35,988 bases of DNA from Puniceicoccaceae bacterium (lineage in GTDB: Bacteria > Verrucomicrobiota > Verrucomicrobiia > Opitutales > Coraliomargaritaceae): the NCBI GenBank assembly GCA_902587165.1, contig CACIKF010000011.1, forward strand, positions 1 through 35,988, written 5' to 3'. Position numbers and translations under genes: made by a program. Shown in pieces: positions 15,790 through 24,595 of the stretch. The stretch's first letter is position 1, and every line of letters starts with the position of its first letter. The notes beneath the pieces were generated by a model. It made no database searches, had not been told where the DNA came from, and was given only the letters and a program-made list of their open reading frames with translations.

Positions 15790-17190
15790 ATGTCATTTAA
15801 AAATAACTTTGCTTGGGGCGCAGCGACTGCAGCTTATCAGATCGAAGGCGCTACAGAACTCGACGGCCGTGGCCCATCTATTTGGGATACTTACTGCGAT
15901 CAACCAGGAGGCACACGCGATGGCTTTTCTGGTTCAGTAGCCTGCGACCATTATCATCGTTATGTAGAGGATGTTGGATTGATGCAGGATATCGGCCTTA
16001 AGGCTTACCGATTCTCAATTTCATGGTCTCGCGTGATTCCAAATGGTACGGGTGCTATCAATGCTAAAGGTTTAGATTTCTACGATCGTTTGGTGGATGA
16101 GTTGCTCAGTAAAAATATTTGCCCTTACGCGACGCTTTTTCATTGGGATTTGCCTCAGGCGCTACATTTACGTGGAGGATGGCTTAATCGCGATAGCGCT
16201 GATTGGTTCGGTGAGTATACTAGAATCGTTGCGGAGAAACTTTCTGACCGCGTGAAACATTGGTTTACTCTGAATGAGCCGCAGTGCTTCATAGGACATG
16301 GCTTATTAACGGGTATTAAAGCTCCTGGTCTAAAAATGGGATTGGACGATGTATTGCTTGCAACGCACCACAGTCTATTAGCACATGGTAGTGCAGTTCA
16401 GGCTCTTCGTTCAGTAGACCCTGATTCAAAAATTGGTGCTGCACCTACCGGTTCGGTGGCATTCCCGAATAGTGAATCAAAAGCTGACATACAGGCCGCA
16501 TTTGACGCTACTTTTTCTGTATCCGGTGAGGCTGAATTAAATCCGGAAGGAAGTAACAGCTGGATGGTTTCACCAGAGCCTAGTTGGAATATTGCTTGGT
16601 ATACAGACCCGATATTTCTCGGGCACTATCCAGAAGAAGGCCTACGTGCATTTGGTAGAAATGCCCCTGTTTATACCGATGCTGATATGGACTTGATTAG
16701 CCAGCCGATAGATTTCTGTGGGATGAATCTCTATAATGGCTGGAAAGTTGAAGCTAGTAAACGTGGCAACCGGTGGGAAGAGGTTCCAATGCCTCAGGGT
16801 GCTCCATTAACTGCATTTAAGTGGCCAGTGACTCCAGAGATTCTGTACTGGGGCCCGCGCTTCTTTCATGAGCGCTACGGAAAACCAATTTATATTACTG
16901 AAAATGGTATGTCGGCTAACGATTGGATCGAATCTGACGGAAAGGTAAGAGATTTCCAGCGCCTAGATTTCGTGAAACGCTATTTACACCATTACAAGCG
17001 TGCTGCGAGCGAAGGTATCCCAGTGGATGGATATTTTTTATGGTCTCTGCTTGATAACTTTGAGTGGGCAGAAGGATACCGTGAACGCTTCGGTATTATT
17101 CATGTCGATTATGCGACACAAAAACGTACGCTAAAGGAATCAGCGAAGTGGTATTCTGGGGTGATCGCCTCAAATGGCGCAGATTTGTAA
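15790..17190 (+). CDS. GH1 beta-glycosidase (beta-glucosidase/beta-galactosidase type), cytoplasmic
   Basis: Complete GH1 enzyme of 466 residues. It opens with FAWGAATAAYQIEGA, has acid/base E163 in TLNEP and nucleophile E371 in YITENG, and ends with the GYFLWSLLDNFEWAEGY aglycone/substrate-site motif. No signal peptide is present, so it works on imported di- or oligosaccharides. The Gln, His and Trp of subsite -1 (Q17, H118, W119) are in place; the WSLLDNFEWAEGY sequence fits glucosidase/galactosidase activity and argues against 6-phospho-beta-glycosidases. It is encoded 2 bases after a sulfatase and in the same unit as the symporter, so it probably removes a beta-linked galactose (or glucose) after desulfation and uptake. 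Its end is 8 bases from the end of the opposing GH5 gene. Specificity within GH1 is not certain. Confidence 0.93.
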   Translation: MSFKNNFAWGAATAAYQIEGATELDGRGPSIWDTYCDQPGGTRDGFSGSVACDHYHRYVEDVGLMQDIGLKAYRFSISWSRVIPNGTGAINAKGLDFYDRLVDELLSKNICPYATLFHWDLPQALHLRGGWLNRDSADWFGEYTRIVAEKLSDRVKHWFTLNEPQCFIGHGLLTGIKAPGLKMGLDDVLLATHHSLLAHGSAVQALRSVDPDSKIGAAPTGSVAFPNSESKADIQAAFDATFSVSGEAELNPEGSNSWMVSPEPSWNIAWYTDPIFLGHYPEEGLRAFGRNAPVYTDADMDLISQPIDFCGMNLYNGWKVEASKRGNRWEEVPMPQGAPLTAFKWPVTPEILYWGPRFFHERYGKPIYITENGMSANDWIESDGKVRDFQRLDFVKRYLHHYKRAASEGIPVDGYFLWSLLDNFEWAEGYRERFGIIHVDYATQKRTLKESAKWYSGVIASNGADL

Positions 17191-17198
17191 TTACTCAA

Positions 17199-19754
17199 TC
17201 AGGGTTGGGGTAAACTTATTTCGAGCCAATCCAAATTCACCCCGGGCTCTGTATTTGCTACTATCTTTAGCTGAGGTGCAAGGCCTGCTTCGAAGTATAA
17301 GTTAACAGTCTGTGTTCCCCATGAGTCATGCCCACCCGTTGCTGGGAAGACATGATCTACTGTACTGCCTACGGCATTAGCGGCTGCAAAGCTTCCGTCT
17401 ATAAAATGACCAGATAAAACGCGTAAAGTACGAGTTGTATCGCTAGAATAGTGTATTTTAACGGCGTAGGTTGCGCTAACAGGAATATACAAATCTTCGC
17501 TTCTTATGAAAATTCCATTTCCAATAGTTTCTGGAAATTTAACATAACCGTTGCCCTTAAAGCCAGGATACTGCCCGTTAACTTCGAGTCCGTTGTATAG
17601 ACTTCCATTTTCAAATTCATAGTGACCGACTAGTGCCTCGAGAGGGCCTTCATCAAAAGCTCGAGTGGATGGGTTTCGTATGGTTCCATTAGAGCCACTT
17701 GTCCAAGCGCCCATACCCTTTGTAGCAGGTTGATTTTGATACATATTCCAATGCGCCCAAGACATTCCTCTAGCCTCTGCTTGCATCCGTATCCAACTGA
17801 GCCACTTCTTACGATCTCTGCCTGAAATGGTAGCAAATAAATTACTTTCATTCACTGCTATTTCACTTTCTGCTATATTCACTGGGTAAAGCTGGCTATC
17901 ATTTATGTACAGAGTATCAAATTTCACCTCACCACTAGATAATTGAATCTTAACAGTCCTATCAAAAGCAACATCTTCGACAGTTATTGTGTTCACCCCT
18001 AGTTCAAGAGGGGCAGCATTACCAAAAGGGAAAACTCCATTGGCATTTGTCTTATAAACTCTATAGGAGGCTCCATTATCGGGTAGCTCAGTGATATTTA
18101 TGGATAGTGTCTTAGCAGATTGGCTGGAAGCTCCATCTGAAGTATTTGTAAGTGTTATTACTTTTTTCCAATTTTGGTTATCAGCCTCGTTGTCCACGCC
18201 AAATTCACCTAAGTAAATCGGTAGTGGTTCGGTTAAATTACGAGTAGCCCAACTATTATTTGCGCTGACTACCGCATCGAAGTCAGTGGCCACTTGCGCG
18301 AGTTCCTCAGTCGTTCCCCACGCTGGATCATAGCTTGGATTGGTGTATGTTGTTTTAGTAAAGCTAAAGGGATCGTAGTAGTGGAATGTACCAATTAAAT
18401 ATGGATCATCAGACGGGATCTCGTCATTGTTAAAGGCGTCTATCAGGGCTTGCCGCGTGGAGAATCCATCGCCAGGCACGATCACAATGCGTTCTTCATT
18501 ACCTAAACTCGATCGAATAGAAGTTAGTGAAGTAGAAATGATGCGGGCAACATTATGCCCATTGTGCGGTTCGTTAAAAACTTCGAATACAACACTATCG
18601 TTATCGTAGCCCGCGAAGTGGTTTGCGACTTGTTCCCAAATTTTACCAAGTTTATTATATTCTTCATCGGTAGCAGCAAATGCTACGGCCCCTCCTGTAT
18701 TGTTGTTGTTCGCCCAGTTGTGAACAGGATCAATCACCGCAATTAAGCCTTCTTCTAGGCACCAATCCACCATTTTTTGAAGTATTTGAAGATCCTCATT
18801 GGGCAATGCATAATTGGGAGCTGTGCTAGCAACTTCATCCATTTTATAGCCGATTCTACAATGACTGAACCCACTGTTATTGAGTAGGGAGTAATCATCT
18901 AGCGCGCCTTGGTCATTCACAGCCTTTGCAGCCATAAAATTGTTGCCGCGAAATAAGCGAGTATTCATGCGGTGTGCAGCAGAGCGCTCTATATTTCCTG
19001 CACCTTCAAAAATTCGTATATTATCAAAATACAAAGCGTTATCATCATTTCCTAGAAGGAAAGTTAATCTTCCGTTAGAGGTGTCTGGACTAGTCGCCGT
19101 AAAGGTTAGACGGTAGGTCTGCATTTCATCAATATTAGAAATGGTGATATCAGTGCTTAGAAAAGTATTGGAGGTAGTCTCGTCGCGTATATTCACCCGT
19201 ATGTCACGTGAAGCAGTCGCGCGGGCATCAAATAGTAGGGTGTAAGTTTGGTTTCCCACAAATGGAATACCGAATTGTCTTATAAAAATATGACTCCTGC
19301 TACTGCCTCCATTTGTAATATCTACAGAAAGCTCACCATCTATCACACTAATATCAGCAATAGCGTTAGCTACGTTTATTGAGGTTATCCAATTATCTGT
19401 TCCTTCCAAAAAATTATAGTTCGCATTGATTACTGACGGGGCTTCTCCGTATGCTTGTACTTTAAAAAATCTCTTCTCGAATGGAGCTTTGTCGGTCCAC
19501 CATGTATTTTGGGGTGGAGTGGCTTGCATATTCTCGGATTGAACCGTGAAAGCGGACTCAAGAGATTCACTCTGGTAGATGCTGTAGGCCATGCCAGTTT
19601 GGCTAGGCCATTCTAGTTGAATTTGATCCGTATTACTAGCGCGCTGCTCAATACTAAGTGCATTTGCGAAACCCTCCTTGATCGGACCTAATAAGGGTAA
19701 TGCAGACGGAGCAGTAATAAAAAAAATGCTCAGTGCTCTATTTATGGGGGTCAT
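17199..19754 (-). CDS. Secreted multidomain GH5 glycoside hydrolase with N-terminal CBM4/9-like and C-terminal CBM6/35-like modules
   Basis: 851 residues. A hydrophobic N-terminus (about 5-25) suggests export, though its signal peptide is atypical (charged early, proline-rich). Next come a small beta-domain (about 33-105, Y-S-I-Y-Q-S-E-S-L pattern common in verrucomicrobial exoenzymes), a CBM4/9-like jelly roll (about 110-252, ending ALYFDNIRIFEG) and the GH5 barrel (about 265-700) with acid/base E395 in FEVFNEPH and nucleophile E517 in YLGEFGV. About 115 residues (528-644) rich in beta-type sequence interrupt the barrel before the last helix and strand, which resume at RDRKKWLSWIRMQAEARG. 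A CBM6/35-like module (about 708-850, ending NLDWLEISL) closes the protein. It is alone on its strand and convergent with GH1. GH5 covers cellulose, mannan and many other beta-glycans; the target is unknown. Confidence 0.88.
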   Translation of the reverse strand: MTPINRALSIFFITAPSALPLLGPIKEGFANALSIEQRASNTDQIQLEWPSQTGMAYSIYQSESLESAFTVQSENMQATPPQNTWWTDKAPFEKRFFKVQAYGEAPSVINANYNFLEGTDNWITSINVANAIADISVIDGELSVDITNGGSSRSHIFIRQFGIPFVGNQTYTLLFDARATASRDIRVNIRDETTSNTFLSTDITISNIDEMQTYRLTFTATSPDTSNGRLTFLLGNDDNALYFDNIRIFEGAGNIERSAAHRMNTRLFRGNNFMAAKAVNDQGALDDYSLLNNSGFSHCRIGYKMDEVASTAPNYALPNEDLQILQKMVDWCLEEGLIAVIDPVHNWANNNNTGGAVAFAATDEEYNKLGKIWEQVANHFAGYDNDSVVFEVFNEPHNGHNVARIISTSLTSIRSSLGNEERIVIVPGDGFSTRQALIDAFNNDEIPSDDPYLIGTFHYYDPFSFTKTTYTNPSYDPAWGTTEELAQVATDFDAVVSANNSWATRNLTEPLPIYLGEFGVDNEADNQNWKKVITLTNTSDGASSQSAKTLSINITELPDNGASYRVYKTNANGVFPFGNAAPLELGVNTITVEDVAFDRTVKIQLSSGEVKFDTLYINDSQLYPVNIAESEIAVNESNLFATISGRDRKKWLSWIRMQAEARGMSWAHWNMYQNQPATKGMGAWTSGSNGTIRNPSTRAFDEGPLEALVGHYEFENGSLYNGLEVNGQYPGFKGNGYVKFPETIGNGIFIRSEDLYIPVSATYAVKIHYSSDTTRTLRVLSGHFIDGSFAAANAVGSTVDHVFPATGGHDSWGTQTVNLYFEAGLAPQLKIVANTEPGVNLDWLEISLPQP

Positions 19755-19901
19755 TTGAGGTGAGTGAGGTAAAGCTGTTGAACCTTACACTAGCTGTTAT
19801 TTAGTGTCATAGTGCAGAAAATTACAACTTGAGATTAGCTTAGATATATCCCTGACTTATAACAAGTCCTACAGGAGTCCGCCGTTGTAGCCCGTCTTTA
19901 T

Positions 19902-21293
19902 TTAGCGGTTACGACCTCGGCTACGATTACTGCGTTGACCTGCTGTTTTTTGGAAGCCGCCTGTGGGGCGACTGTCGCTCTTTAGTTTTGGATTACCGCC
20001 GCCTTGTGGGCGACTCCGTCTGCGACCACCCAGGCCGCCTCTGCGATTGCCTCCGCCGTGGCGTGGTCCACGATTGCCTCCGCCACCTTGTTTTGGTTTT
20101 TGCGCGGGGGCACCGCTGGTATGATGATGTTCAATCTGCGCAGCGTGATAATCGTGGTCATAGATCGGCACCTTGCGTTTGATCAGTTTTTCAACCTCTC
20201 TTAACAGAGCCACTTCATCCTCCGAACAGAAGGAGAGGGCTTTACCACTCTCGCCCGCACGGGCGGTACGTCCGATGCGGTGCACATAGGCATCAGACTC
20301 CATTGGTAGATCGAAGTTGATCACAAGTGTGATGTTCTTTACATCAATGCCACGAGCGGCAACGTCGGTCGCGACTAGAACACGAACCTCGCCCTTTTTA
20401 TAGAGGTCGAGTGTCTTCTGGCGTGCATTTTGAGATTTGTTGCCGTGAAGCGAATCCGCCTCGATGCCTGCGCTACAAAGTTTGCGAGCAAGGTTCCTAG
20501 CGCCGTGTTTGGTGCGGCTGAAGACAAGGCTGAGTTCGTTATTTTTCGAGCTATCCTGGTGCTCTTTAATGAGATCAAGGAGTAGGTTTTGTTTGTCAGT
20601 CTTTTTAACGAAAAGCACATGCTGGTCGATCTTCTCCGCAGTTGTGCCTTGCGGGGCGATGCGGATTTCCTTCGGCTTGTGGAGAAGTCCGTTAGCCAAC
20701 TTAGTGATCTCCGGTGCCATTGTGGCAGAGAAGAGTAAAGTGTGCCGTTGCTGAGGAATGGCCGCGGTGATTTTTTGAATGTCGCGTATGAAGCCCATGT
20801 CGAGCATACGGTCAGCTTCGTCGAGAATAAAGGTGTCGACCTGAGAAATATCGACGTGGCCTTGTTGCTTTAAATCTAGCAAACGACCGACAGTAGCGAC
20901 GAGAATATCGAGGCCTCCGTAGAGAGCTTTGATCTGTGGCTTCTCGGAAACACCGCCGAAGACCATGCCGACCTTCAAGCCCAGACCGTCACCGTAGGTC
21001 TTGAAACTTTCCATCACTTGCACTGCAAGTTCGCGCGTGGGTGTCAAGATGAGGCAGCGTACACCACGACGGAAGGGCTTACGTGGATTGCGTGCAAAGC
21101 CATCTAGGATTGGCAGAGCGAAGGCTGCGGTTTTACCAGTACCAGTTTGGGCGCACGCGAGCAAGTCGTTCCCTTCAAGGAGCACCGGGATTGCTTGAGC
21201 CTGTATAGGGGAAGGCTGAGTGTAGCCTTTTGCTTTAAGCGCGCGTTGAATCGGATCCGCTAAAGCGAAATCCTGAAATGTAATTTCGGACAT
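19902..21293 (-). CDS. DEAD-box RNA helicase, RhlE-like
   Basis: 463-residue ATP-dependent RNA helicase. The Q motif (FQDFALADPIQRALKAKGY...PIQAQAIP, about 6-37), Walker A AQTGTGKT (48-55), PTRELA, the DEAD box (158-161), SAT (189-191) and the C-terminal HRIGRTARAG motif are all intact. The last ~60 residues form a basic, Gly/Arg-rich RGG-type tail (NRGPRHGG, RRGGLGGRRRS) typical of RhlE-type helicases that bind RNA nonspecifically. Role in RNA remodelling, such as ribosome assembly and mRNA decay, often at low temperature. It stands alone; a 9-bp inverted repeat lies 43-84 bases upstream of its ATG. The family is sure; the exact orthology (RhlE versus other DEAD-box paralogues) less so. Confidence 0.93.
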   Translation of the reverse strand: MSEITFQDFALADPIQRALKAKGYTQPSPIQAQAIPVLLEGNDLLACAQTGTGKTAAFALPILDGFARNPRKPFRRGVRCLILTPTRELAVQVMESFKTYGDGLGLKVGMVFGGVSEKPQIKALYGGLDILVATVGRLLDLKQQGHVDISQVDTFILDEADRMLDMGFIRDIQKITAAIPQQRHTLLFSATMAPEITKLANGLLHKPKEIRIAPQGTTAEKIDQHVLFVKKTDKQNLLLDLIKEHQDSSKNNELSLVFSRTKHGARNLARKLCSAGIEADSLHGNKSQNARQKTLDLYKKGEVRVLVATDVAARGIDVKNITLVINFDLPMESDAYVHRIGRTARAGESGKALSFCSEDEVALLREVEKLIKRKVPIYDHDYHAAQIEHHHTSGAPAQKPKQGGGGNRGPRHGGGNRRGGLGGRRRSRPQGGGNPKLKSDSRPTGGFQKTAGQRSNRSRGRNR

Positions 21294-21335
21294 AATATAA
21301 ATTACGCCGTTTGAAAAATTACAGGCGCAGGAACA

Positions 21336-21377
21336 ATCGATGAGACTTGTATTAGCTTAAATCAACCGCTCATCGAT
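21336..21377. repeat. 9-bp perfect inverted repeat upstream of the helicase
   Basis: ATCGATGAG at 21336-21344 and CTCATCGAT at 21369-21377 are exact reverse complements separated by 24 bases. The element lies 43-84 bases upstream of the helicase ATG. It could be a long-loop hairpin in the 5' untranslated region or a spaced operator. The rest of the 21294-21563 spacer shows no gene. Confidence 0.5.
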
Positions 21378-21537
21378 AATGGACCGAAACAAGTTGGCAG
21401 ACTACGCTAGAAGGCGCTCCAACCAGAAAGCGCGGGAGAAAGACGCCATAGATGATTAATAGCAAGCTTCATTTTTTTACGTAAGCCGCAGACTCTAAAT
21501 TTAGTAATTTTAGAAGTTGATCTAAGAGGAGTCAATA

Positions 21538-21555
21538 CGGGGGAAAGAACTCCCG
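21538..21555 (-). terminator. Possible weak hairpin after the disulfide oxidoreductase gene
   Basis: On the minus strand CGGGAG and CCCCCG pair (one G-U) around a TTCTTT loop, starting 9 bases after the stop codon at 21564. It lacks the T-run of a standard intrinsic terminator, so termination is only a guess. Confidence 0.3.
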
Positions 21556-21563
21556 CTGTGATT

Positions 21564-22946
21564 TCACATTTGGTCAACTATGTCTTCGATCGGATAACTC
21601 CAGATCTCTGAAAGTGTGGGATGATACCAGTGGACTTTGAGTAAGTCTTGCACGGAGGCTTTCATGGTGACGGCCACTGCCATTGAGTGGATGAGCTCGC
21701 CAGCATCTTTACTGACACATTCGGCACCAATGACGATGCCAGTTTTCTTTTCAGCAAAGACTCTCACATAGCCATATTTGGCTCCCATAAGAATAGATTT
21801 ACCGTGATCGTCGAAGGGATAGTCAGCGCTTATGTATTCTACGCCACGTGCTTTGAGTGTGGTATCGTCTAAACCGACGCAGGCAATTTGTGGATCGGTG
21901 AAGACGACACTGACGAGGTCGTCGTAGTGGATAGGGGTGGCCCTGCGATTAGTAGCGTGTTTGGCGGCTGCTTCCCCTTGCATGATAGCGACGTGCACAA
22001 TCTCGTGCGGCCCTGCTACGTCGCCGCAAGCGTAGATCTTTGGGTTGGCTGTGCGCTGCGTTTCGTCGCATTCAATGTGGCCTGTCTTGCGTATCGTCAC
22101 ACCTGCGGCTTTTAAATTAAGGTCTTGAGTTGCTGGTCGGCGACCAAGAGCGTTGAGTAAATGTGGTGCCTCGATTAAGATATCCTGACCATCTTGAACA
22201 AAGGTGACGGTGAAACGGCTATCTTGGTGTGAAATCTCTTTTAGTGTAGTGTCGGTGTAAAGCTGTATTCCTTCATCTCGAAACACAGCCTCAATAGTAG
22301 TGGACGCTTCGGGCGACATTTCTTTGAGTATGTGTGTGCTACGTTGGATCTGGATGACTTCGCTACCAATGCGATGAAGGAATTGTGCAAGCTCACAAGC
22401 TACGATTCCACCGCCAAGTATGATGACTTTCTCGGGAAGAAAGTTTAGGTCTAGAACGTCGTCGCTCGTCCAAAAAGGCACATTATTGAGTCCTAGTATT
22501 GGTGGCGTAGATACGACGGATCCGGTTGCGATCATAAAGTAGTCGGCGGTCAATTGGAGGCCGTCGCTAAGCTCGATCGTATTGCCATCGATGAATTTGG
22601 CGTGATTGCGAAAGAGGGTGAATCGGTCGCTATGGAGCTGCTCTTGCCGGTATTCCGCAAACTCTTTAATCGTATCAATTTTGCGTTGATTTAGGGCGGG
22701 CATATCGGCTGCGACTTCGGGGATTCGAAGGCCAAAATATTTACCCTTTTTTGCGAGGTGAAGTAACTCGGTAGAATAGATTAAAGTCTTCGAAGGCATA
22801 CAACCCTTTAAGATACAGAGGCCGCCGAGTATTTCTGAGCCATCGACAATAGCCACGTGTTCACGTATCTCACGTGCTGTGCGTGCGGCTGCATAACCGC
22901 CACTGCCGCCACCAATGACAATGTAATCAAAATGAGTACGACTCAT
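21564..22946 (-). CDS. FAD-dependent class I pyridine nucleotide-disulfide oxidoreductase (dihydrolipoamide dehydrogenase/mercuric reductase-like)
   Basis: 460 residues. An N-terminal FAD Rossmann site (IGGGSGGYAA, 11-20), the redox pair C44/C49 in GGLCILKGCMPSK, a second NAD(P) Rossmann motif (ILGGGIVACELAQ), the FAD motif YACGDVAG and the C-terminal H442/E447 dyad in HPTLSE make a complete enzyme. Dihydrolipoamide dehydrogenase, glutathione reductase and mercuric reductase share this plan; the active-site spacing fits the lipoamide/mercuric type, but no extra metal-binding domain or Cys-Cys tail for mercury is seen. It is not beside E1/E2 genes of a 2-oxoacid dehydrogenase. Its ATG overlaps the stop of the upstream O-antigen-ligase-like gene by four bases (ATGA), and an AAGGAG ribosome binding site sits 8 bases before it, inside that gene. 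Its physiological disulfide substrate is unknown. Confidence 0.88.
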   Translation of the reverse strand: MSRTHFDYIVIGGGSGGYAAARTAREIREHVAIVDGSEILGGLCILKGCMPSKTLIYSTELLHLAKKGKYFGLRIPEVAADMPALNQRKIDTIKEFAEYRQEQLHSDRFTLFRNHAKFIDGNTIELSDGLQLTADYFMIATGSVVSTPPILGLNNVPFWTSDDVLDLNFLPEKVIILGGGIVACELAQFLHRIGSEVIQIQRSTHILKEMSPEASTTIEAVFRDEGIQLYTDTTLKEISHQDSRFTVTFVQDGQDILIEAPHLLNALGRRPATQDLNLKAAGVTIRKTGHIECDETQRTANPKIYACGDVAGPHEIVHVAIMQGEAAAKHATNRRATPIHYDDLVSVVFTDPQIACVGLDDTTLKARGVEYISADYPFDDHGKSILMGAKYGYVRVFAEKKTGIVIGAECVSKDAGELIHSMAVAVTMKASVQDLLKVHWYHPTLSEIWSYPIEDIVDQM

Positions 22947-24400
22947 TTTTCTTTCTCCTTGTATTGCTCATTAAAGAATGGGATCCGGCGTTCAGTTTCA
23001 GCCGTGATGAGTTGTGGGCGACGTGCATCGACCTCGTCGATCTTTTTGCGGCTCAAATCTGCCCAGCGCAGTGAGATAAAAAAGATCGTGAAGAAACTAA
23101 AATAGACAGCGGGCGACATGAATGGCGAATCGCATAAGGCAAGTATGAGCACTGATCCGCAGCCGATTAGCAGGTGATTTGTGAGACGGGCATTGTGTGG
23201 TCTGAGTATGTGTCTTAAGGTCAAGACGATTAAGAAGCCGAGTATAATCAGGGCTCCGAATGTACCAAATTCAGCCAAGAACTGGAGTAGGTCAGAGCTC
23301 GCACGTTCTGATCTTTGACCGAGCAACATATCACTACTGTAAAAGGGTAGTAGCTTGCCGTAGCTATCAATACCCCAGCCGAATATGGGGTTGGCTTTAA
23401 ACATATTAAGTGCTGCGCTACGCAAGATGATTGCATCGGCTGAGTAGGCATTGTCCTGAAACACGCGGACAATTCCTCCAGCAAAACTAAAGCATGCGGC
23501 AAGGCCACTAAACAGTGCGATTGACTTGCGATGCATATCTTTTGAGTTGGCTAGGAAATCGACTGCTACGAGCAAGAGCATAACCGAAAGGGTAAGCAGC
23601 AGAATGGCTGAAGGAAGCAATGCTTCAACGAGTAAGCCCGAAGCACCTAAGAGCAAACCGCCTGACAGATACCATGGTCCAACCGATTGAATGAAAGGGG
23701 GGCTGTCATCGTAGCGAGTAGAAAGCAGTGCCATTGCGATACAGGCGCAACACCACAGAGTGGCGAATGCTGCCCAGTGGCCATCATATGGGAAGTAGGC
23801 AAAGAAATCATTCGCTCCTGTGCCGCTGGTGAATAGCGGCTTGGTCAAACCTAGGCCTTTCTGAATGAGACCAGTGACACCAACAAGCACAGCACCGAGG
23901 CAAAGCCAAGGCAAGAGACGCTCAAAGTATGAGCGAGATTTTGGCACGATGTAGAGTGTGCTGGTCAATAAGTAGATCGCCACAAAGCCGAAGATGGTGA
24001 CCCAAGTAGAGCTGTCGGCTGAGGAGCTCGGCCGCAAGATGTTGACCGGTTTTATAATATTATAAATTAATTCACCGATGGTTAGCTTGCCGAGTGGATT
24101 TTGTGTTAATCCAATAATGAATTGAAGTGAAAATATCCAGGCGGGCATCGTGCAGATCCAGAATTTAGGCCACAATAAATCAATGAAGAATGGGTGCGTC
24201 TGCTCATGGGTCTTTAAGATGACCGGGGTGAGGCAACCAACGATGATTAGGCTACCGAGTAACCAAAAGGATCGCGGATCACCAAACCAATTTACAATCG
24301 AGGCCATGACTAGGATGACTACGAAGAGTAAAGTTTCGGCGGGCGTAAAAGTATCGCGCAGTATTTTATCGCGCGGTAGGAGTTGGACGGAATTTTCCAA
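22943..24400 (-). CDS. O-antigen ligase/polymerase-like polytopic membrane protein (Wzy_C)
   Basis: 485-residue integral inner-membrane protein with about ten hydrophobic segments. The large periplasmic loop contains the Wzy_C pattern: R-S-A-A-L-N-M-F-K-A-N-P-I-F-G-W-G and then SDLLQFLAEFG leading into a hydrophobic helix. Proteins of this group transfer or polymerise surface glycans (O-antigen ligase WaaL, Wzy, PglL-type enzymes); sequence alone rarely distinguishes them. The C-terminal ~40 residues are basic and cytosolic. It overlaps the oxidoreductase start by four bases. No other surface-polysaccharide gene is in the window, so its glycan is unknown. The start ATG has no evident ribosome binding site. 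Confidence 0.8.
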   Translation of the reverse strand: MENSVQLLPRDKILRDTFTPAETLLFVVILVMASIVNWFGDPRSFWLLGSLIIVGCLTPVILKTHEQTHPFFIDLLWPKFWICTMPAWIFSLQFIIGLTQNPLGKLTIGELIYNIIKPVNILRPSSSADSSTWVTIFGFVAIYLLTSTLYIVPKSRSYFERLLPWLCLGAVLVGVTGLIQKGLGLTKPLFTSGTGANDFFAYFPYDGHWAAFATLWCCACIAMALLSTRYDDSPPFIQSVGPWYLSGGLLLGASGLLVEALLPSAILLLTLSVMLLLVAVDFLANSKDMHRKSIALFSGLAACFSFAGGIVRVFQDNAYSADAIILRSAALNMFKANPIFGWGIDSYGKLLPFYSSDMLLGQRSERASSDLLQFLAEFGTFGALIILGFLIVLTLRHILRPHNARLTNHLLIGCGSVLILALCDSPFMSPAVYFSFFTIFFISLRWADLSRKKIDEVDARRPQLITAETERRIPFFNEQYKEKEK

Positions 24401-24595
24401 GGTAAGGGTTCTAGGACGGTTCGAGTTAAAATAACAGTTATGCTTACAGTAGTGGCTGCGGCGATCTCACCGCCATAAAGCGAATTGACGAGGGTAAGCA
24501 TTTATTGGGTGCACTGTATAGTTATGGTTCAAAGTCAATCTTGGTTCATTTTCAAAGTATACTTACAGATTTATATTTTCGTGCTAAAATAGCAA

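Noticed and set aside
19988-20204. Plus-strand frames opposite the helicase tail
   Set aside because: They are complements of the Gly/Arg-rich repeat region, which keeps opposite frames open by composition.
21380-21470. Possible tRNA-like or small RNA fold (short GCGCT/AGCGC stem) near the helicase leader
   Set aside because: No cloverleaf, anticodon arm or T-loop sequence could be built.
24319-24501. 60-codon minus-strand frame with a hydrophobic stretch before the O-antigen-ligase-like gene
   Set aside because: It overlaps the start of the larger membrane-protein gene in another frame, has no ribosome binding site and matches nothing known to me.
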